DNA of 64,000 nt from Methylobacterium goesingense. GTDB lineage: Bacteria; Pseudomonadota; Alphaproteobacteria; Rhizobiales; Beijerinckiaceae. The DNA is taken from assembly GCF_022179225.1 (NCBI RefSeq), contig NZ_BPQL01000014.1, forward strand, positions 1-64,000, read 5' to 3'. Shown in pieces: positions 43,799 to 55,400 of the stretch (position 1 is the stretch's first letter; each line of letters opens with the position of its first letter). The notes under the pieces were generated by a model that was not told where the DNA came from, did no database searches, and was given only the letters and a program-made list of their open reading frames with translations. Made by a program: the position numbers and the translations under genes.

Positions 43799-44575
43799 TC
43801 AGAGCCTCTGGGCGCCGTGTCCGGCGAGCCGGCGCGCGGCGTCGCCCAGACCCGCATGATCGCGGCCTCCGCTCAGGGCATAGGCGGTGTGGGCGGCGGT
43901 CCAGTAGGCGGTCTCGCCGTCGCCCGGGCTGGTGACCTCGCTGTGCGAACCGGCCGTGGCCGACCCGCGAGTGGCGAAGAGCGAGACCTCCCCGAGGGCG
44001 CCGGCATCGATCACGACCTCGACGCCGGCCCCGTTCCGGGCCGGGACGATCTGCACGTCGCGCACGATCCAGTCCGCAGGCAGGTCCGGCAGGCTGATGC
44101 CGGTCGCGGCACTGATGCCGTCGCGGTCGTAGGAGCCTACCAGTCCGCGCTGGGACGCGATGCGGGCACGGACCTGCGCGGCCTCGCGGGCATGGCGGGC
44201 ATCGGCGACGAGGGCCGGGTCGACGGACGCCGCGAAGGTGTCGGGCACACCGAGGAACGGTCCGTCCGAATGGGCGAGCCAGCCGGTTCCCACCAGGACC
44301 GCGATGACGGCGGCCCGGCGCAAGCGGTCACCGAACCGGCGCCAGGCGAGATTGCGGTCGAGGCGCCGCGCCGCGACGCGGTTGCGCTCCGGGCCGGGAC
44401 CGGGCAGCGCGGCGAAGGCCTGGCGCAGGGCGTCCCGGTCGTGGAGCTCAGCCATGATCAGCGCGGCGGTCTCGGGGTGGCGCGCGAGATGCGCTTCCAC
44501 GTCGAGGCGGCGAAGGCCTTCGAGCTGCCCGTCGACATAGGCGGTGAGGTCGTTCTCGGTGATCGGATCGATCAT
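43799..44575 (-). CDS. Anti-sigma factor (membrane-anchored, non-zinc type)
   Basis: 258 aa from the ATG at 44575, with GGAA 9 nt upstream. The N-terminal helical anti-sigma domain (LTAYVDGQLEGLRRLDVEAHLARHPETAALI) resembles RskA/ChrR-type ASDs. It has the His but no CxxC, so zinc is unlikely. One membrane helix (RRAAVIAVLVGTGWLA) leads to an outer domain (VPARNGAGVEVVIDAGALGEVSLFATRG). It lies 127 nt after an ECF sigma gene, which should be its partner. The inducing signal is unknown. Confidence 0.8.
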   Translation of the reverse strand: MIDPITENDLTAYVDGQLEGLRRLDVEAHLARHPETAALIMAELHDRDALRQAFAALPGPGPERNRVAARRLDRNLAWRRFGDRLRRAAVIAVLVGTGWLAHSDGPFLGVPDTFAASVDPALVADARHAREAAQVRARIASQRGLVGSYDRDGISAATGISLPDLPADWIVRDVQIVPARNGAGVEVVIDAGALGEVSLFATRGSATAGSHSEVTSPGDGETAYWTAAHTAYALSGGRDHAGLGDAARRLAGHGAQRL

Positions 44576-44702
44576 CGCTGTCGGTTCCATGGCGTCGGCT
44601 CCGGTCAGATACAGGGGGCGCGTCCCTGGACAAGACGTCCCGGCCGCGCTTCGGGGATGATCCGACCCTGGAGGTCCTGGTCCGCCCCGGAATTCATGCG
44701 AT

Positions 44703-45335
44703 TCAGATGTCGCCGATGGCCCGGCGCAGCAACGGACCGTCCGGCTCGTCCGGCGATACGAGGCGAAGGCGCGGTCGCTCGGAGGACAGGCGCAGGCGCC
44801 GCTCGGCGACGTCGCCGCCAGCCGGCCGATCCGGATTGCGCTCGCCCTCTTCGAAGGCCCTCAGCGCGGCGCGGCCCCGGCCGAGGCGGGACATCAGGGT
44901 TCCGATCGGAATCCCCAGCACGGCGGCGGCATCCGCGTAGGCCATGCCTTCGAGGGTCACGAGATGGAGTGCGGCGCGCTGCTCCTCCGGCAGGGTGAGG
45001 AAGGCGCGGCGGATCTGTGCGAGGCGGACCTGCGCCTCCTGGGAGGGCGGCGTCACCTCCTCGCTCATCTGCACGAGGGCATCGGCGTGGCGGGCCTCGA
45101 CGCGCTTGCGGCGCTGCTCGTCGATGAAGACGTTGTGCAGGACCGTCATCATCCAGGTCCGCAGATTGGTGTTCGGTCGCGAGGCCTGGCCCGATTCGAG
45201 GGCACGCACCAGGGCATCGTGAACGAGGTCATCGGCCCGCAGGGTGTCCCGCGTCAGGGCGCGCGCGTAGCGCCGCAGCGGAACGAGCAGGTCGACGATG
45301 GAGGCGGCACCGGGCCGGTTCGGTTCGGTCGTCAT
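44703..45335 (-). CDS. ECF-family RNA polymerase sigma factor
   Basis: 210 aa from the ATG at 45335. Region 2 (ADDLVHDALVRALESGQ; NLRTWMMTVLHNVFIDEQRRKR) and region 4 (LTLPEEQRAALHLVTLEGMAYADAAAVLGIPIGTLMSRLGRGRAALR) are complete. A C-terminal Arg/Pro-rich extension (residues about 170-210) follows, which is unusual in length. It is upstream of and probably cotranscribed with the membrane anti-sigma factor. It is not EcfG by context (no nepR or phyR nearby). Confidence 0.88.
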   Translation of the reverse strand: MTTEPNRPGAASIVDLLVPLRRYARALTRDTLRADDLVHDALVRALESGQASRPNTNLRTWMMTVLHNVFIDEQRRKRVEARHADALVQMSEEVTPPSQEAQVRLAQIRRAFLTLPEEQRAALHLVTLEGMAYADAAAVLGIPIGTLMSRLGRGRAALRAFEEGERNPDRPAGGDVAERRLRLSSERPRLRLVSPDEPDGPLLRRAIGDI

Positions 45336-45374
45336 AGTTGGGTCAACGTCCGGCCCCCGTCCTTTAATCCCCTC

Positions 45375-45428
45375 GCGCGCGGGAGATCTCGCGCGCACGA
45401 GACCTTGGGCGCGCGAGATCTCGAGCGC
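45375..45428. promoter_or_regulatory. Twin near-perfect palindromes upstream of the ECF sigma gene
   Basis: Site 1 (45375-45396) has GCGCGCGGGAG and CTCGCGCGC halves around AGATCT. Site 2 (45409-45428) has GCGCGCGAGATCTCGAGCGC, with one mismatched pair. Both centre on the core GAGATCTC and their centres are 33 nt apart, roughly three helical turns. They lie 40-93 nt upstream of the sigma start, in the promoter zone, and just downstream of the patatin stop. Confidence 0.6.
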
Positions 45429-45460
45429 AGGAGACTCGGAAGTTTGACGCGGATTCCGGT

Positions 45461-46573
45461 TCAGCGATAGGTCGCCTCAAGGTCGAGCGTGCAGGTACGG
45501 CCGATCTGCTCGTAGTTCTCCGCGATCCAGGCCTGCGCTGCGCCGCGGCCCTTGTCGCGCAGGCGCTCGAACACCCGCCAACGGGCGTCGAGGCGCGAGG
45601 AAGCCTGGTACTCGTCGAGGGCGCCGGTGCCGTCGATCCGGTGGACGTACTGGGACTTGTACTCGCCCCGGCCCAGCACGCCCTCCTTGATCAGGTGGTC
45701 GACGAAATCGATGGCGCGCAGTTCGCGCATCAGGTTGGCATTGAAGGTGATCTCGTTGAGCCGATCCTGGATCTCCTGGGGCGTGCGTGGGGTCTCGCGA
45801 CGCTCCACCGGGTTGATCTGCACCAGGACGATGTCGCGGGTCTCGGCGCCGCGATAGAGGGGATAGAGCGGCGGGTTGCCGAGGTAACCGCCATCCCAGT
45901 ACGGCACGCCGTCGATCTCGACCGCCTGGAACACGGTGGGCAGGCAGGCGGAGGCCATGAGGTGGTCGACGTTGAGGGACTCGCGCTCGAACACCGCGAG
46001 CTTGCCGGTCCAGACATTAGTGGCCGAGACGAACACGCCGGCCGTCTCGGCCCCGCGCAGGCGCTCGAAATCTACCTGCGCGGCCAGGACCTTGCGCAGG
46101 GGATTGTAGTTCAGCGGATTCGACGTGTAGGGGCTGGTCCGGAACGCCCGGCTCCAGAACTCCACCACGGGGTTGTTCGACCAGAACTCGAACACGCCGC
46201 TGAAGGCCTTGCGCTGCGCCGGCCAGAGATCACCGTCGAGACTGACCTCGCGCCAGAACCGCGCCAGGGCCCGGCGGGCGCCCTCGGGCCCGTCCTCGAG
46301 CCAGCCGTCGACCATCACGACCGCGTTCATGGCGCCCGCGCTCGCCCCCGTGATCGCCTCGAAGCCCAGGCGTCCGTCCTCGATCAGCGCGTCGAGGACG
46401 CCCCAGGTGAAGGCGCCGTGCGCGCCGCCGCCCTGGAGCGCCAGCGCCACCGTCTTCTCCGCCCGCGGCCCCGCCATGACGCGTGTGCCCGGGGAGGGCT
46501 GCATCGGCAGGTCGTGTTCGACCGGAACGTCGATGAGCGAATCGACCGGCGGTTCCTGTTGCGGATCGAGCAT
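45461..46573 (-). CDS. Patatin-like phospholipase
   Basis: 370 aa from the ATG at 46573, chosen for its GGAG 6 nt upstream; a TTG 12 nt further is possible. The glycine-rich oxyanion loop QGGGAHGAFTWGVLDAL, the nucleophile GASAGAMNAV and the Asp dyad VPYWDGGYLGNPPLYPL are intact. Cytosolic or surface lipid acyl hydrolase; no signal peptide is present. The N-terminal 40 residues are Pro/Asp-rich. No linked PHB depolymerase features were seen, although some patatins act on PHB granules. Confidence 0.9.
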   Translation of the reverse strand: MLDPQQEPPVDSLIDVPVEHDLPMQPSPGTRVMAGPRAEKTVALALQGGGAHGAFTWGVLDALIEDGRLGFEAITGASAGAMNAVVMVDGWLEDGPEGARRALARFWREVSLDGDLWPAQRKAFSGVFEFWSNNPVVEFWSRAFRTSPYTSNPLNYNPLRKVLAAQVDFERLRGAETAGVFVSATNVWTGKLAVFERESLNVDHLMASACLPTVFQAVEIDGVPYWDGGYLGNPPLYPLYRGAETRDIVLVQINPVERRETPRTPQEIQDRLNEITFNANLMRELRAIDFVDHLIKEGVLGRGEYKSQYVHRIDGTGALDEYQASSRLDARWRVFERLRDKGRGAAQAWIAENYEQIGRTCTLDLEATYR

Positions 46574-46926
46574 GCTGATCTCCAAAGTTTATGCTGCATC
46601 GCAATATATGATGCCGCAAGGCCACAAACAGACCGGAAGATGCAGCGGTTCCCTGTCCCGTGCGCAGCCCTGCCCCCCGGACGGCCCCGAAAACTCGACA
46701 TCGCCGCGCAGATGGGACATGGGAAGAGCCGAGTACGATCCAGCGCTCGCTCGCGCCCTCCGGCCCGTCCGGTGACGCAGCGGGCTTGACGCCCGCCCGC
46801 CGTCATCTCAGCTAAACGATCGAGGGCGTATTGTTTGCGGCATCGGAACGCCGTCACCCGGCCCGAACCGGCCCGGTCGGCGGCTCACCGTCGCCGACGG
46901 ACGTTCCTCGGAGCGCACAGTCAACG
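46574..46926. other. Intergenic region between patatin and ispG, 353 nt
   Basis: No supported gene. It holds the divergent promoters for patatin (minus) and ispG (plus). A relatively AT-rich segment (46590-46635, TATGCTGCATCGCAATATATGATGCCGCAA) contains a patatin promoter candidate. No clear operator was recognised. Confidence 0.5.
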
Positions 46927-48234
<1,308 letters not shown>

Positions 48235-48432
48235 CCCTCGGGCGCAGCGTCAGCCATGCCAGAACGGCCGCCTCGATCCAGGTTGCCGTTCTCTCATGCT
48301 GCGCCGCATGATAGCGTGAATGCAACCGTCCCCCGCCGGCCGACTTCGTCGGGTCCGGCCCCGGCGTTCCCGCGCGCGGCCTGAAGCCGTGCCGCGAGAC
48401 GTTGGGCTCGCAACGAGCCTCGATCGAGCCGA

Positions 48433-50385
48433 ATGACGCAGACCGCCCCTTCGAGCGCGCCCGCCGCCAAATCCGAGGGAGCCGGGAGCCCACCCCCCAT
48501 CGCCGACGGGGCCGCCGAAACCGCGCGCGCCCACGCGCCGGCGAGCCTCTGGACCCTCGTCCTCGGCTCCATCGGCGTCGTCTACGGCGATATCGGGACG
48601 AGCCCGCTCTACGCCTTCCGCGAAGCCCTGGTCTCGGCCCGCGCCGACGGCATCCTGCTGCGCGAGGAGGTCCTCGGGGTCGCCTCGCTGATCCTGTGGG
48701 CGCTCGTCCTCATCGTCACCATCAAGTACGTCGTCATCCTGATGCGGATGGACAACAACGGCGAGGGCGGCATCCTCTCGCTGATGGCGCTCGCCCGTAC
48801 GGCGCTCGGCGGCTCCCGGGTGGTGTTCATGTTCGGCCTGCTCGGGGCCTCGCTGTTCTACGGCGACGCCATCATCACGCCGGCGATCTCGGTGCTCTCG
48901 GCGGTGGAGGGCCTGAAGCTCGTCACCCCGGCCTTCGAAGCCTACGTGCTGCCGATCACCATCGCGATCATCGTGCCGCTGTTCCTCATCCAGGTGCGGG
49001 GCACCAGCAAGGTGGCGTCGTTCTTCGGGCCCGTCATGGCGGTGTGGTTCGCCGCCATGGCCCTGGCCGCCCTGCCCCACATCATCACCAACACCGACGT
49101 GTTCTGGGCGCTGAACCCCTACTACGCGGTGCATTACCTGCTCGGGCACGGCACCGGCGCCCTGGTGGCGCTCGGGGCGGTGTTCCTGGCGGTAACGGGG
49201 GCCGAGGCGCTGTTCGCCGATCTCGGGCATTTCGGGCGCCGGCCGATCCAGATCGCCTGGCTCGGCCTCGTCGGCCCCTGCCTCGTCCTGAATTATTTCG
49301 GCCAGGCGGCCCTCGTTCTTTCGAAGCCCGACACCACCGATCCGTTCTTCCAGCTCGTACCCGAATGGGGCCTGCTGCCGATGGTGCTGCTCGCCACCGC
49401 CGCCACCGTCACGGCGAGCCAGGCCGTCATCACCGGCGCCTTCTCGCTGTCGCGCCAGGCGATCCAGCTCGGCCTGCTGCCGCGCCTGGAGATCCGCCAC
49501 ACCTCCGAATCGCATTCGGGCCAGATCTACCTGCCGCAGATCAACGCCCTGCTCATGATCGGCGTCGTGATCCTGGCCGTGCTGTTCCGCTCCTCGGCGG
49601 CCCTGGCCTCGGCCTACGGCATCGCCGTGACGGGCACGATGCTGATCACCGCGAGCCTCGCCTTCCTGGTGCTGTGGAAGACCTGGAAATGGTCGCCCTG
49701 GGCCGCCGGCCTCGCGATCCTGCCCTTCGCGGCGGTGGAGTTCCTGTTCCTGCTGTCGAACATGCTGAAGGTGTTCGAGGGCGGCTACGTGCCCCTGCTC
49801 TTCGCGGGCGCCCTGATCGTCATGATGTGGACCTGGGTGCGCGGCGTCGGCATCCTCATCAACAAGACACGCAAGACTGACGTGCCGCTGATCGAACTCG
49901 TCGGCATGCTGGAGAAGAGCCCGCCGCACCACGTGCGCGGCACCGCCGTGTTCCTGACGAGCGACCCCTACATCGCGCCGGCCGCCCTGCTGCACAATCT
50001 CAAGCACAACAAGGTGCTGCACGAGAAGAACGTGGTGCTCACCGTCGAGACCGTGGACACCCCCCGGGCCGCCGAGGCCGACCGCATCCACATCGAGCCG
50101 ATCGGCCCGCACTTCCACAAGGTCGTGATGAAGTTCGGCTACATGGAGACGCCGAACATCCCCCGGACCCTGACGCTGCTGCGCAAGCAGGGCTTCAAGT
50201 TCGACATCATGGCGACATCGTTCTTCCTGTCCCGCCGCTCGATCCGCCCGGCCGCCCATTCGGGCATGCCGCTGTGGCAGGACCGGATCTTCATCACGCT
50301 CGCCAAGAACGCCAACGACGCCACGGACTTCTTCCAGATCCCCACCGGCCGCGTGGTGGAGGTGGGAACCCAGGTGACGGTGTAG
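48433..50385 (+). CDS. kup: Kup-family potassium transporter
   Basis: 650 aa. Twelve predicted membrane helices and a C-terminal cytosolic domain (residues about 480-650). The signature [22 protein letters not shown] (near residue 45) and [24 protein letters not shown] are diagnostic. It imports potassium with protons. EIIANtr (PtsN) regulates potassium transport in related organisms; ptsN is also in this window but not adjacent. The N-terminal 30 residues are a Ser/Pro/Ala-rich tail. Confidence 0.95.
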   Translation: MTQTAPSSAPAAKSEGAGSPPPIADGAAETARAHAPASLWTLVLGSIGVVYGDIGTSPLYAFREALVSARADGILLREEVLGVASLILWALVLIVTIKYVVILMRMDNNGEGGILSLMALARTALGGSRVVFMFGLLGASLFYGDAIITPAISVLSAVEGLKLVTPAFEAYVLPITIAIIVPLFLIQVRGTSKVASFFGPVMAVWFAAMALAALPHIITNTDVFWALNPYYAVHYLLGHGTGALVALGAVFLAVTGAEALFADLGHFGRRPIQIAWLGLVGPCLVLNYFGQAALVLSKPDTTDPFFQLVPEWGLLPMVLLATAATVTASQAVITGAFSLSRQAIQLGLLPRLEIRHTSESHSGQIYLPQINALLMIGVVILAVLFRSSAALASAYGIAVTGTMLITASLAFLVLWKTWKWSPWAAGLAILPFAAVEFLFLLSNMLKVFEGGYVPLLFAGALIVMMWTWVRGVGILINKTRKTDVPLIELVGMLEKSPPHHVRGTAVFLTSDPYIAPAALLHNLKHNKVLHEKNVVLTVETVDTPRAAEADRIHIEPIGPHFHKVVMKFGYMETPNIPRTLTLLRKQGFKFDIMATSFFLSRRSIRPAAHSGMPLWQDRIFITLAKNANDATDFFQIPTGRVVEVGTQVTV

Positions 50386-50464
50386 GAACCCGATCCGGGA
50401 CGACACCCGCCACGCGGATCGGCCCCGGGTCCATCGGCGCGCCTGAGCGTCCGGGGCTTTGCCG

Positions 50465-50731
50465 TCAGGCGACGCGACGCGGGGTCTCGAGACCACCGCG
50501 CAGCGCCAGATCGACGGGCGCGTCGAGGACCGGCAACGGTGCGGACAGCCGATGCGAGGGGCGCGCGTAATAGGCCCGGAGCAGCGTGGTGCGCTCGCGC
50601 AGATGGGCTTCGAGGCGATCGCTCAAGCGTCCCACCGGACCCGTCAGCGCGTCGAAGCCGGCGGTGAGCGCGTGGACGACCGCGCGCAGGCCGGCTGCGG
50701 ACAGGTGGGCGACCGGGCGAAGGACATTCAT
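50465..50731 (-). CDS. Small basic protein of unknown function
   Basis: 88 aa if it starts at the ATG at 50731 (an AGGT precedes it); a frame of 147 aa extends upstream but is Arg-rich and unsupported. It is mostly helical (HLSAAGLRAVVHALTAGFDALTGPVGRLSDRLEAHLRERTTLL), with a Leu/Ala-rich amphipathic pattern and a C-terminal LETPRRVA. No family recognised. It is convergent with kup. Confidence 0.4.
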   Translation of the reverse strand: MNVLRPVAHLSAAGLRAVVHALTAGFDALTGPVGRLSDRLEAHLRERTTLLRAYYARPSHRLSAPLPVLDAPVDLALRGGLETPRRVA

Positions 50732-50914
50732 GGCGACCTGCTGTGTTCGAAGGGGCAGGACCTGACATAGCGCAGCGTCCGCCACGGCCTCCGCGACCGA
50801 AAGCGGCACGCGGTGCTGGGGAACCACCCTCGCGAAACGATCCGCTCCGCGCCGGTTCGACCGGGTCCGAGGCTCAGGGGCGTCCGCGATCGGACGCGGA
50901 ACCCGCAAGGCGGC

Positions 50915-51757
50915 TCACGGCCTCGGCAGATTGAGAACCGTCGGCGGAATGATCGGCTGCGGCGCCAGGGCGGCGGGCGTCATGGCAACGCGGCTACGCG
51001 GGGGCGTCGTCCGAGCCACCGCGGCAGGCTTCGGTTCGGCCGCGACCCGCGCCGTGCGAACCGGCTCCGCACGATGAACAGCCGCCGGGGGCGCCTGGAT
51101 GGGCGCGGCCTGTGGCGGGGCGGGATCGACTCTGGGTGGGACAGGAGCCGCCACTGGTACCACCGGCGCCACGGGCATCATCGGTATCGCGGTGGGTTCA
51201 GCGGAGGCGAAGGCCAGGGCAACCGGGGGCGCGGCCTGCTCCACCGCGCCGGGCTTGCGCTTCTCGTAGAAGGCGTTGCCGCCCGCCACCGCGACGTAGT
51301 GCATGTTGTTGTAGGGGAAGCGCAGGCCGGCGGTGTGGAAGTACATGGCCCGGCCGACCTTGGGATGGCGCTGGCCGTCGAGCACCGCGTCCGCCACCTC
51401 GGCGACCTTCTGGAGTTCCCTGCCTTCCATCTTCCGCGTCAGCACGCCGGGGGCGAACTGCCGGGGCTGACCCACGACGGCGCAGATCCCGCCATTCGGG
51501 AAGGCTGCCGCTTCGAGCCGGTTCATCACCACCGTTCCGACGGCGAGGAGGCCTTCCGGGTCGCTGCGGTTCGACTCGAAGTACATGGCCCGGCCGAGGC
51601 AGTCCCGCTCCTCGTCGGTGGCAGCAATCGCCTTGGCGGCCAGCGTCGAACCCGTGGCGTTGGGATTCCCCGCATAGGTGTTGCAACCGGCGAGACCGGG
51701 AACAACCAGGAGAAGGCCCAGCAGAGGCAGCGTCGTCGCCGATCGGGTGTCCTGCAT
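50915..51757 (-). CDS. SleB-type cell wall hydrolase lipoprotein
   Basis: 280 aa from the ATG at 51757 (GAGG 4 nt upstream). The lipobox GLAGC (Cys about 25) marks a lipoprotein. The hydrolase_2/SleB domain has AMYFESNRSDPEGLLAVGTVVMNRLEAAAFPNGGICAVVGQPRQFAPG, with the catalytic Glu in YFES. RAMYFHTAGLRFPYNNMHYVAVAGGNAFYEK follows. A long Pro/Ala-rich tail (residues about 175-280) may span the periplasm. It would cleave peptidoglycan, probably in wall remodelling. It is upstream of a small unknown ORF on the same strand. Confidence 0.87.
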   Translation of the reverse strand: MQDTRSATTLPLLGLLLVVPGLAGCNTYAGNPNATGSTLAAKAIAATDEERDCLGRAMYFESNRSDPEGLLAVGTVVMNRLEAAAFPNGGICAVVGQPRQFAPGVLTRKMEGRELQKVAEVADAVLDGQRHPKVGRAMYFHTAGLRFPYNNMHYVAVAGGNAFYEKRKPGAVEQAAPPVALAFASAEPTAIPMMPVAPVVPVAAPVPPRVDPAPPQAAPIQAPPAAVHRAEPVRTARVAAEPKPAAVARTTPPRSRVAMTPAALAPQPIIPPTVLNLPRP

Positions 51758-51851
51758 GCCGCCTCGCCTCAATCCCTCAAGCGTATCCATATGGATTGCC
51801 GGCCAAATGGGTTCGTTTTCGGGCAAGCGCGGCTTTTTGCGGGCGCCGGGC

Positions 51852-52274
51852 TCAGGCCTCGCGCTCGTAGCGGAAGGCGTCGGCCACGCGCGGCATGCCG
51901 ATATGATCGTAGAAGGTGACGGCGTCGGGGGCGGCCGTGAGCAGCAGCGAGGCCTCGCGCCCGACTGCCGCGCGGGTGGCACCGATGAGGCCCTGGCCGA
52001 CCTTCAGCCCCTGCGCCGAGCGGCACACGGCCAGATCCGAGAGGTAGGCGCAGAAGCTGAAATCCGTGAGCGTGCGCGCCACGCCCACCAGCACGCCGTC
52101 CCGGCGGGCGGTGACGACGAGGTCGGCCTGTGCCAGCATCTGCCCGAGACGCACGAGATCGTCGGCCGGGCGACGGGCGGCGAGCCCCGATTCCACGAGG
52201 ACGCGGCGGAACTCCGCCACGTCGAGGTCCGGCTCGATGCCGTAGGTGATCTGGATTTGGGCGGGTTGGCCCAT
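51852..52274 (-). CDS. GNAT-family N-acetyltransferase
   Basis: 140 aa, one GNAT domain. The acetyl-CoA loop is SDLAVCRSAQGLKVGQGLIGATRA (a degenerate Q/RxxGxG/A pattern). DLVVTARRDGVLVGVARTLTDFS and AAPDAVTFYDHIGM are typical of the fold. The substrate is unknown. It starts 2 nt after the secA stop (TGAGGATG), so it is translationally coupled to secA. Confidence 0.82.
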   Translation of the reverse strand: MGQPAQIQITYGIEPDLDVAEFRRVLVESGLAARRPADDLVRLGQMLAQADLVVTARRDGVLVGVARTLTDFSFCAYLSDLAVCRSAQGLKVGQGLIGATRAAVGREASLLLTAAPDAVTFYDHIGMPRVADAFRYEREA

Positions 52275-52276
52275 CC

Positions 52277-55171
52277 TCAGACCGTCAGGGTGCCGTGGCA
52301 GTGCTTGTACTTCTTACCGGAGCCGCAGGGGCACGGCTCGTTGCGGCCGACCCGGCCCCAAGTGCCGGCATCCTGCGGGTCGCGCTCGAGAACGGCGGTG
52401 TCGGTCGCCATCTCGCGGGCGGCATAGCCGTAGGCGGGGCCTGCCCCGCCGTCGCTGCCCGTGCCGATCCGGCTCATCTCGTTCTCGCCGGTGACAGGGT
52501 CGAGGTGCTGGGCGAACATCGGCGGCAGGGTGGCCTGGGAGAACGGATCGGCCGTCCCGTCGGCCGGCGCCTCGTCGTACATGATCTCGATGCGCGAGAG
52601 CTGCTGCGTCACCTGCTCGCGCAGGGCGGAGACGAGGCCGTTGAAGAGGTCGAAGGCCTCGGACTTGTACTCGTTGAGGGGGTCGCGCTGGGCGACGCCG
52701 CGCCAGCCCACCACCTGGCGCAGGTGGTCGAGGGTGACGAGGTGCTCGCGCCAGAGGTGGTCGAGGGTCTGCAGAAGCACCTGCTTCTCGACGTAGGTCA
52801 TCACCTCGGGCGTGTTCTTCTCGACGCGCACGCCGTAGGCCTCGTCCGCCGACTGGCGCAGGCGGTCGCGCATCTCCTCGTCGGCGATGCCCTCCTCCTT
52901 GGCCCAGTCCTCCACCGGCACGTCGAGGTTGAGCACCGTCTGGACCCGCTCGCGCAGGCCCTCGATGTCCCACTGCTCGGCATAGGCGTTCTCGGGCACG
53001 TGCACGGCCACGAGGTCGTCGACCACGCCGTGGCGCATTTCGTCCACGGTCTCGCGCACGCTCTCCTGACCCATGAAGTCACGCCGCTGCTCGAACACGA
53101 CCTTGCGCTGGTCGTTCATGACGTTGTCGTACTTGAGCACGTTCTTGCGCATGTCGAAGTTGCGCGCCTCGACCTTCTGCTGCGCTTTCTCGATCGCCTT
53201 GTTGATCCAGGGATGGATGATCGCCTCGCCCTGCTCCAGGCCGAGGCGGGTCAGCATGCCGTCCATGCGGTCGGAGCCGAAGATCCGCATCAGGTCGTCT
53301 TGGAGCGACAGGTAGAACTTCGAGCGGCCGGGATCGCCCTGGCGGCCGGAGCGGCCGCGCAGCTGGTTGTCGATGCGGCGGGATTCGTGGCGCTCGGTGC
53401 CGATGATGTAGAGGCCGCCCGGCAGCGCCTTCTTGCGACCCGCCTCCGGGTCGGCGGGCTCGCCCGAGGCCAGCACCTTGGCGCGGTTCTCGTCGATCTC
53501 GGCCTTGATCGCCGCGATGGCGGCCGCGCGCTCAGGGCCCTCGGCCACGCCCGCGAGTTCCTTCTCGACGCGCATCTCGACGTTGCCGCCGAGTTTGATG
53601 TCGGTGCCGCGCCCGGCCATGTTCGTCGCGATGGTAATGGCGCCGGGCACGCCGGCCTCGGCGACGATGTAGGCCTCCTGCTCGTGGAAGCGTGCGTTGA
53701 GCACGGCGAAGCGCTTCGTCACCCGGCCCTCGCGGGCGGCGGCGTAGACGTCCGTCAGCGCGTTCGGGTCCGAGTAGTCGAGCTGGGTGAAGCCGGACTT
53801 CAGCAGCATCTCGGCCAAGTGCTGCGACTTCTCGATGGAGCCGGTGCCGACCAGGATCGGCTGGTGACGCGCATGCGCCTTCTCGATCTCGGCGATGATG
53901 CCGACGTACTTCTCGTCCACCGTCCGGTAGACTTCGTCGTCCTCGTCGACGCGCTCGACCGCCTTGTTGGTCGGGATGTCGACCACTTCGAGCTTGTAGA
54001 TCTCGGCGAACTCGTCGGCCTCCGTCGAGGCGGTGCCGGTCATGCCGGCGAGCTTCGAATAGAGGCGGAAGTAGTTCTGGAAGGTGATCGAGGCGAGCGT
54101 CTGGTTCTCGGGCTGGATCGTGACCCGCTCCTTGGCCTCCAGCGCCTGATGCAGCCCTTCCGAGTAGCGCCGGCCCTGCATCATGCGGCCGGTGAACTCG
54201 TCGATGATCACCACCTCGTCGTTCTTGACGATGTAGTCCTTGTCCAGGGTGAACAGGGTGTGGGCGCGCAAGGCCAGGTTGACGTGGTGGACCAGGGAGA
54301 CGTTGTGCGCGTCGTAGAGGTCGCCGTCCTTCAGCAGGTCCGCGCCGCGCAGGAGGTCCTCCACGAATTCGTTGCCGCTCTCGGTCAGCGAGACCGTGCG
54401 CTGCTTCTCGTCGAGATCGTAATGCTCGCGCTCCAGATGCGGCATCAGGGCGTCGACCGAGACGTACAACTCGGAGCGGTCATCCACCGGGCCCGAGATG
54501 ATGAGCGGCGTGCGCGCTTCGTCGATCAGGATGGAGTCGACCTCGTCGACGATCGCGTAGTTGTGTCCCCGCTGCGAAAGCTGGGACAGCTCGTACTTCA
54601 TGTTGTCGCGCAGGTAATCGAACCCGAACTCGTTATTCGTGCCGTAGGTGATGTCGCAGGCGTAGGCTTCCTTGCGCTGGCCATCGTCGAGGCCGTGCAC
54701 GATGGTGCCGACGGAGAGCCCGAGGAAACGGTAGACCCGGCCCATCCACTCGGCGTCGCGGGCGGCGAGGTAGTCGTTCACCGTGACCACGTGGACGCCG
54801 AGGCCCGACAGCGCGTTGAGGTAGACCGGCAGGGTCGCCACCAGGGTCTTACCCTCGCCGGTGCGCATCTCGGCGATGCCGCTCTCGTGGAGCACCATGC
54901 CGCCGATCATCTGCACGTCGAAGTGGCGCTGCCCGAGCACGCGCTTGGCCGCCTCGCGGACCGTGGCGAAGGCCGGCACGAGGATGTCGTCGAGGCTCTT
55001 GCCGGCAGCGAGCTCGGCCTTCAGCATGTCGGTGCGGGCGCGCAGGTCGTCGTCCGAGAGCGCGGCGATCTCGGGCTCCAGGGCGTTGATCTCGGCCACA
55101 CGGGGACGATAGCCCTTCACGCGCCGGTCGTTGGACGAGCCGAAAATTTTCTTGGCGAGGGCACCGAGCAT
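52277..55171 (-). CDS. secA: Preprotein translocase ATPase SecA
   Basis: 964 aa from the ATG at 55171. NBD1 has [11 protein letters not shown] (Walker A) and [16 protein letters not shown] (DEVD). The preprotein cross-linking domain and NBD2 ([40 protein letters not shown]) are intact. The C-terminal zinc-binding SEC-C motif [17 protein letters not shown] binds SecB. It drives protein export through SecYEG. Unusual for its length only in a Gly/Ala-rich linker before the zinc motif. It is divergent from the small secreted ORF and the parvulin gene. Confidence 0.98.
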   Translation of the reverse strand: MLGALAKKIFGSSNDRRVKGYRPRVAEINALEPEIAALSDDDLRARTDMLKAELAAGKSLDDILVPAFATVREAAKRVLGQRHFDVQMIGGMVLHESGIAEMRTGEGKTLVATLPVYLNALSGLGVHVVTVNDYLAARDAEWMGRVYRFLGLSVGTIVHGLDDGQRKEAYACDITYGTNNEFGFDYLRDNMKYELSQLSQRGHNYAIVDEVDSILIDEARTPLIISGPVDDRSELYVSVDALMPHLEREHYDLDEKQRTVSLTESGNEFVEDLLRGADLLKDGDLYDAHNVSLVHHVNLALRAHTLFTLDKDYIVKNDEVVIIDEFTGRMMQGRRYSEGLHQALEAKERVTIQPENQTLASITFQNYFRLYSKLAGMTGTASTEADEFAEIYKLEVVDIPTNKAVERVDEDDEVYRTVDEKYVGIIAEIEKAHARHQPILVGTGSIEKSQHLAEMLLKSGFTQLDYSDPNALTDVYAAAREGRVTKRFAVLNARFHEQEAYIVAEAGVPGAITIATNMAGRGTDIKLGGNVEMRVEKELAGVAEGPERAAAIAAIKAEIDENRAKVLASGEPADPEAGRKKALPGGLYIIGTERHESRRIDNQLRGRSGRQGDPGRSKFYLSLQDDLMRIFGSDRMDGMLTRLGLEQGEAIIHPWINKAIEKAQQKVEARNFDMRKNVLKYDNVMNDQRKVVFEQRRDFMGQESVRETVDEMRHGVVDDLVAVHVPENAYAEQWDIEGLRERVQTVLNLDVPVEDWAKEEGIADEEMRDRLRQSADEAYGVRVEKNTPEVMTYVEKQVLLQTLDHLWREHLVTLDHLRQVVGWRGVAQRDPLNEYKSEAFDLFNGLVSALREQVTQQLSRIEIMYDEAPADGTADPFSQATLPPMFAQHLDPVTGENEMSRIGTGSDGGAGPAYGYAAREMATDTAVLERDPQDAGTWGRVGRNEPCPCGSGKKYKHCHGTLTV

Positions 55172-55400
55172 CGTGAACCTACGGTCGATCGAAAAGTCTG
55201 AAGGCGAATGTTGGCCGGGCTTATAGAGGTAAACACGGCCCCGCGCATCCGAAAGAGCCGGCCCCTGTCGTCGCCTCGCCCCTGGGCGAGAACCGGGGCC
55301 TCCATCCGGACACGGAACGGCGAAACGGCCGCCGCCCGAAGGGACGGCAGCCTGATCCGACTCGACAAACGCGGCAGCGCCGCGTTTCGATCCCGCACGC

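Noticed and set aside
44703-45335. General stress sigma factor EcfG
   Set aside because: No nepR or phyR is adjacent and the partner is a membrane anti-sigma factor, so the specific name is not justified.
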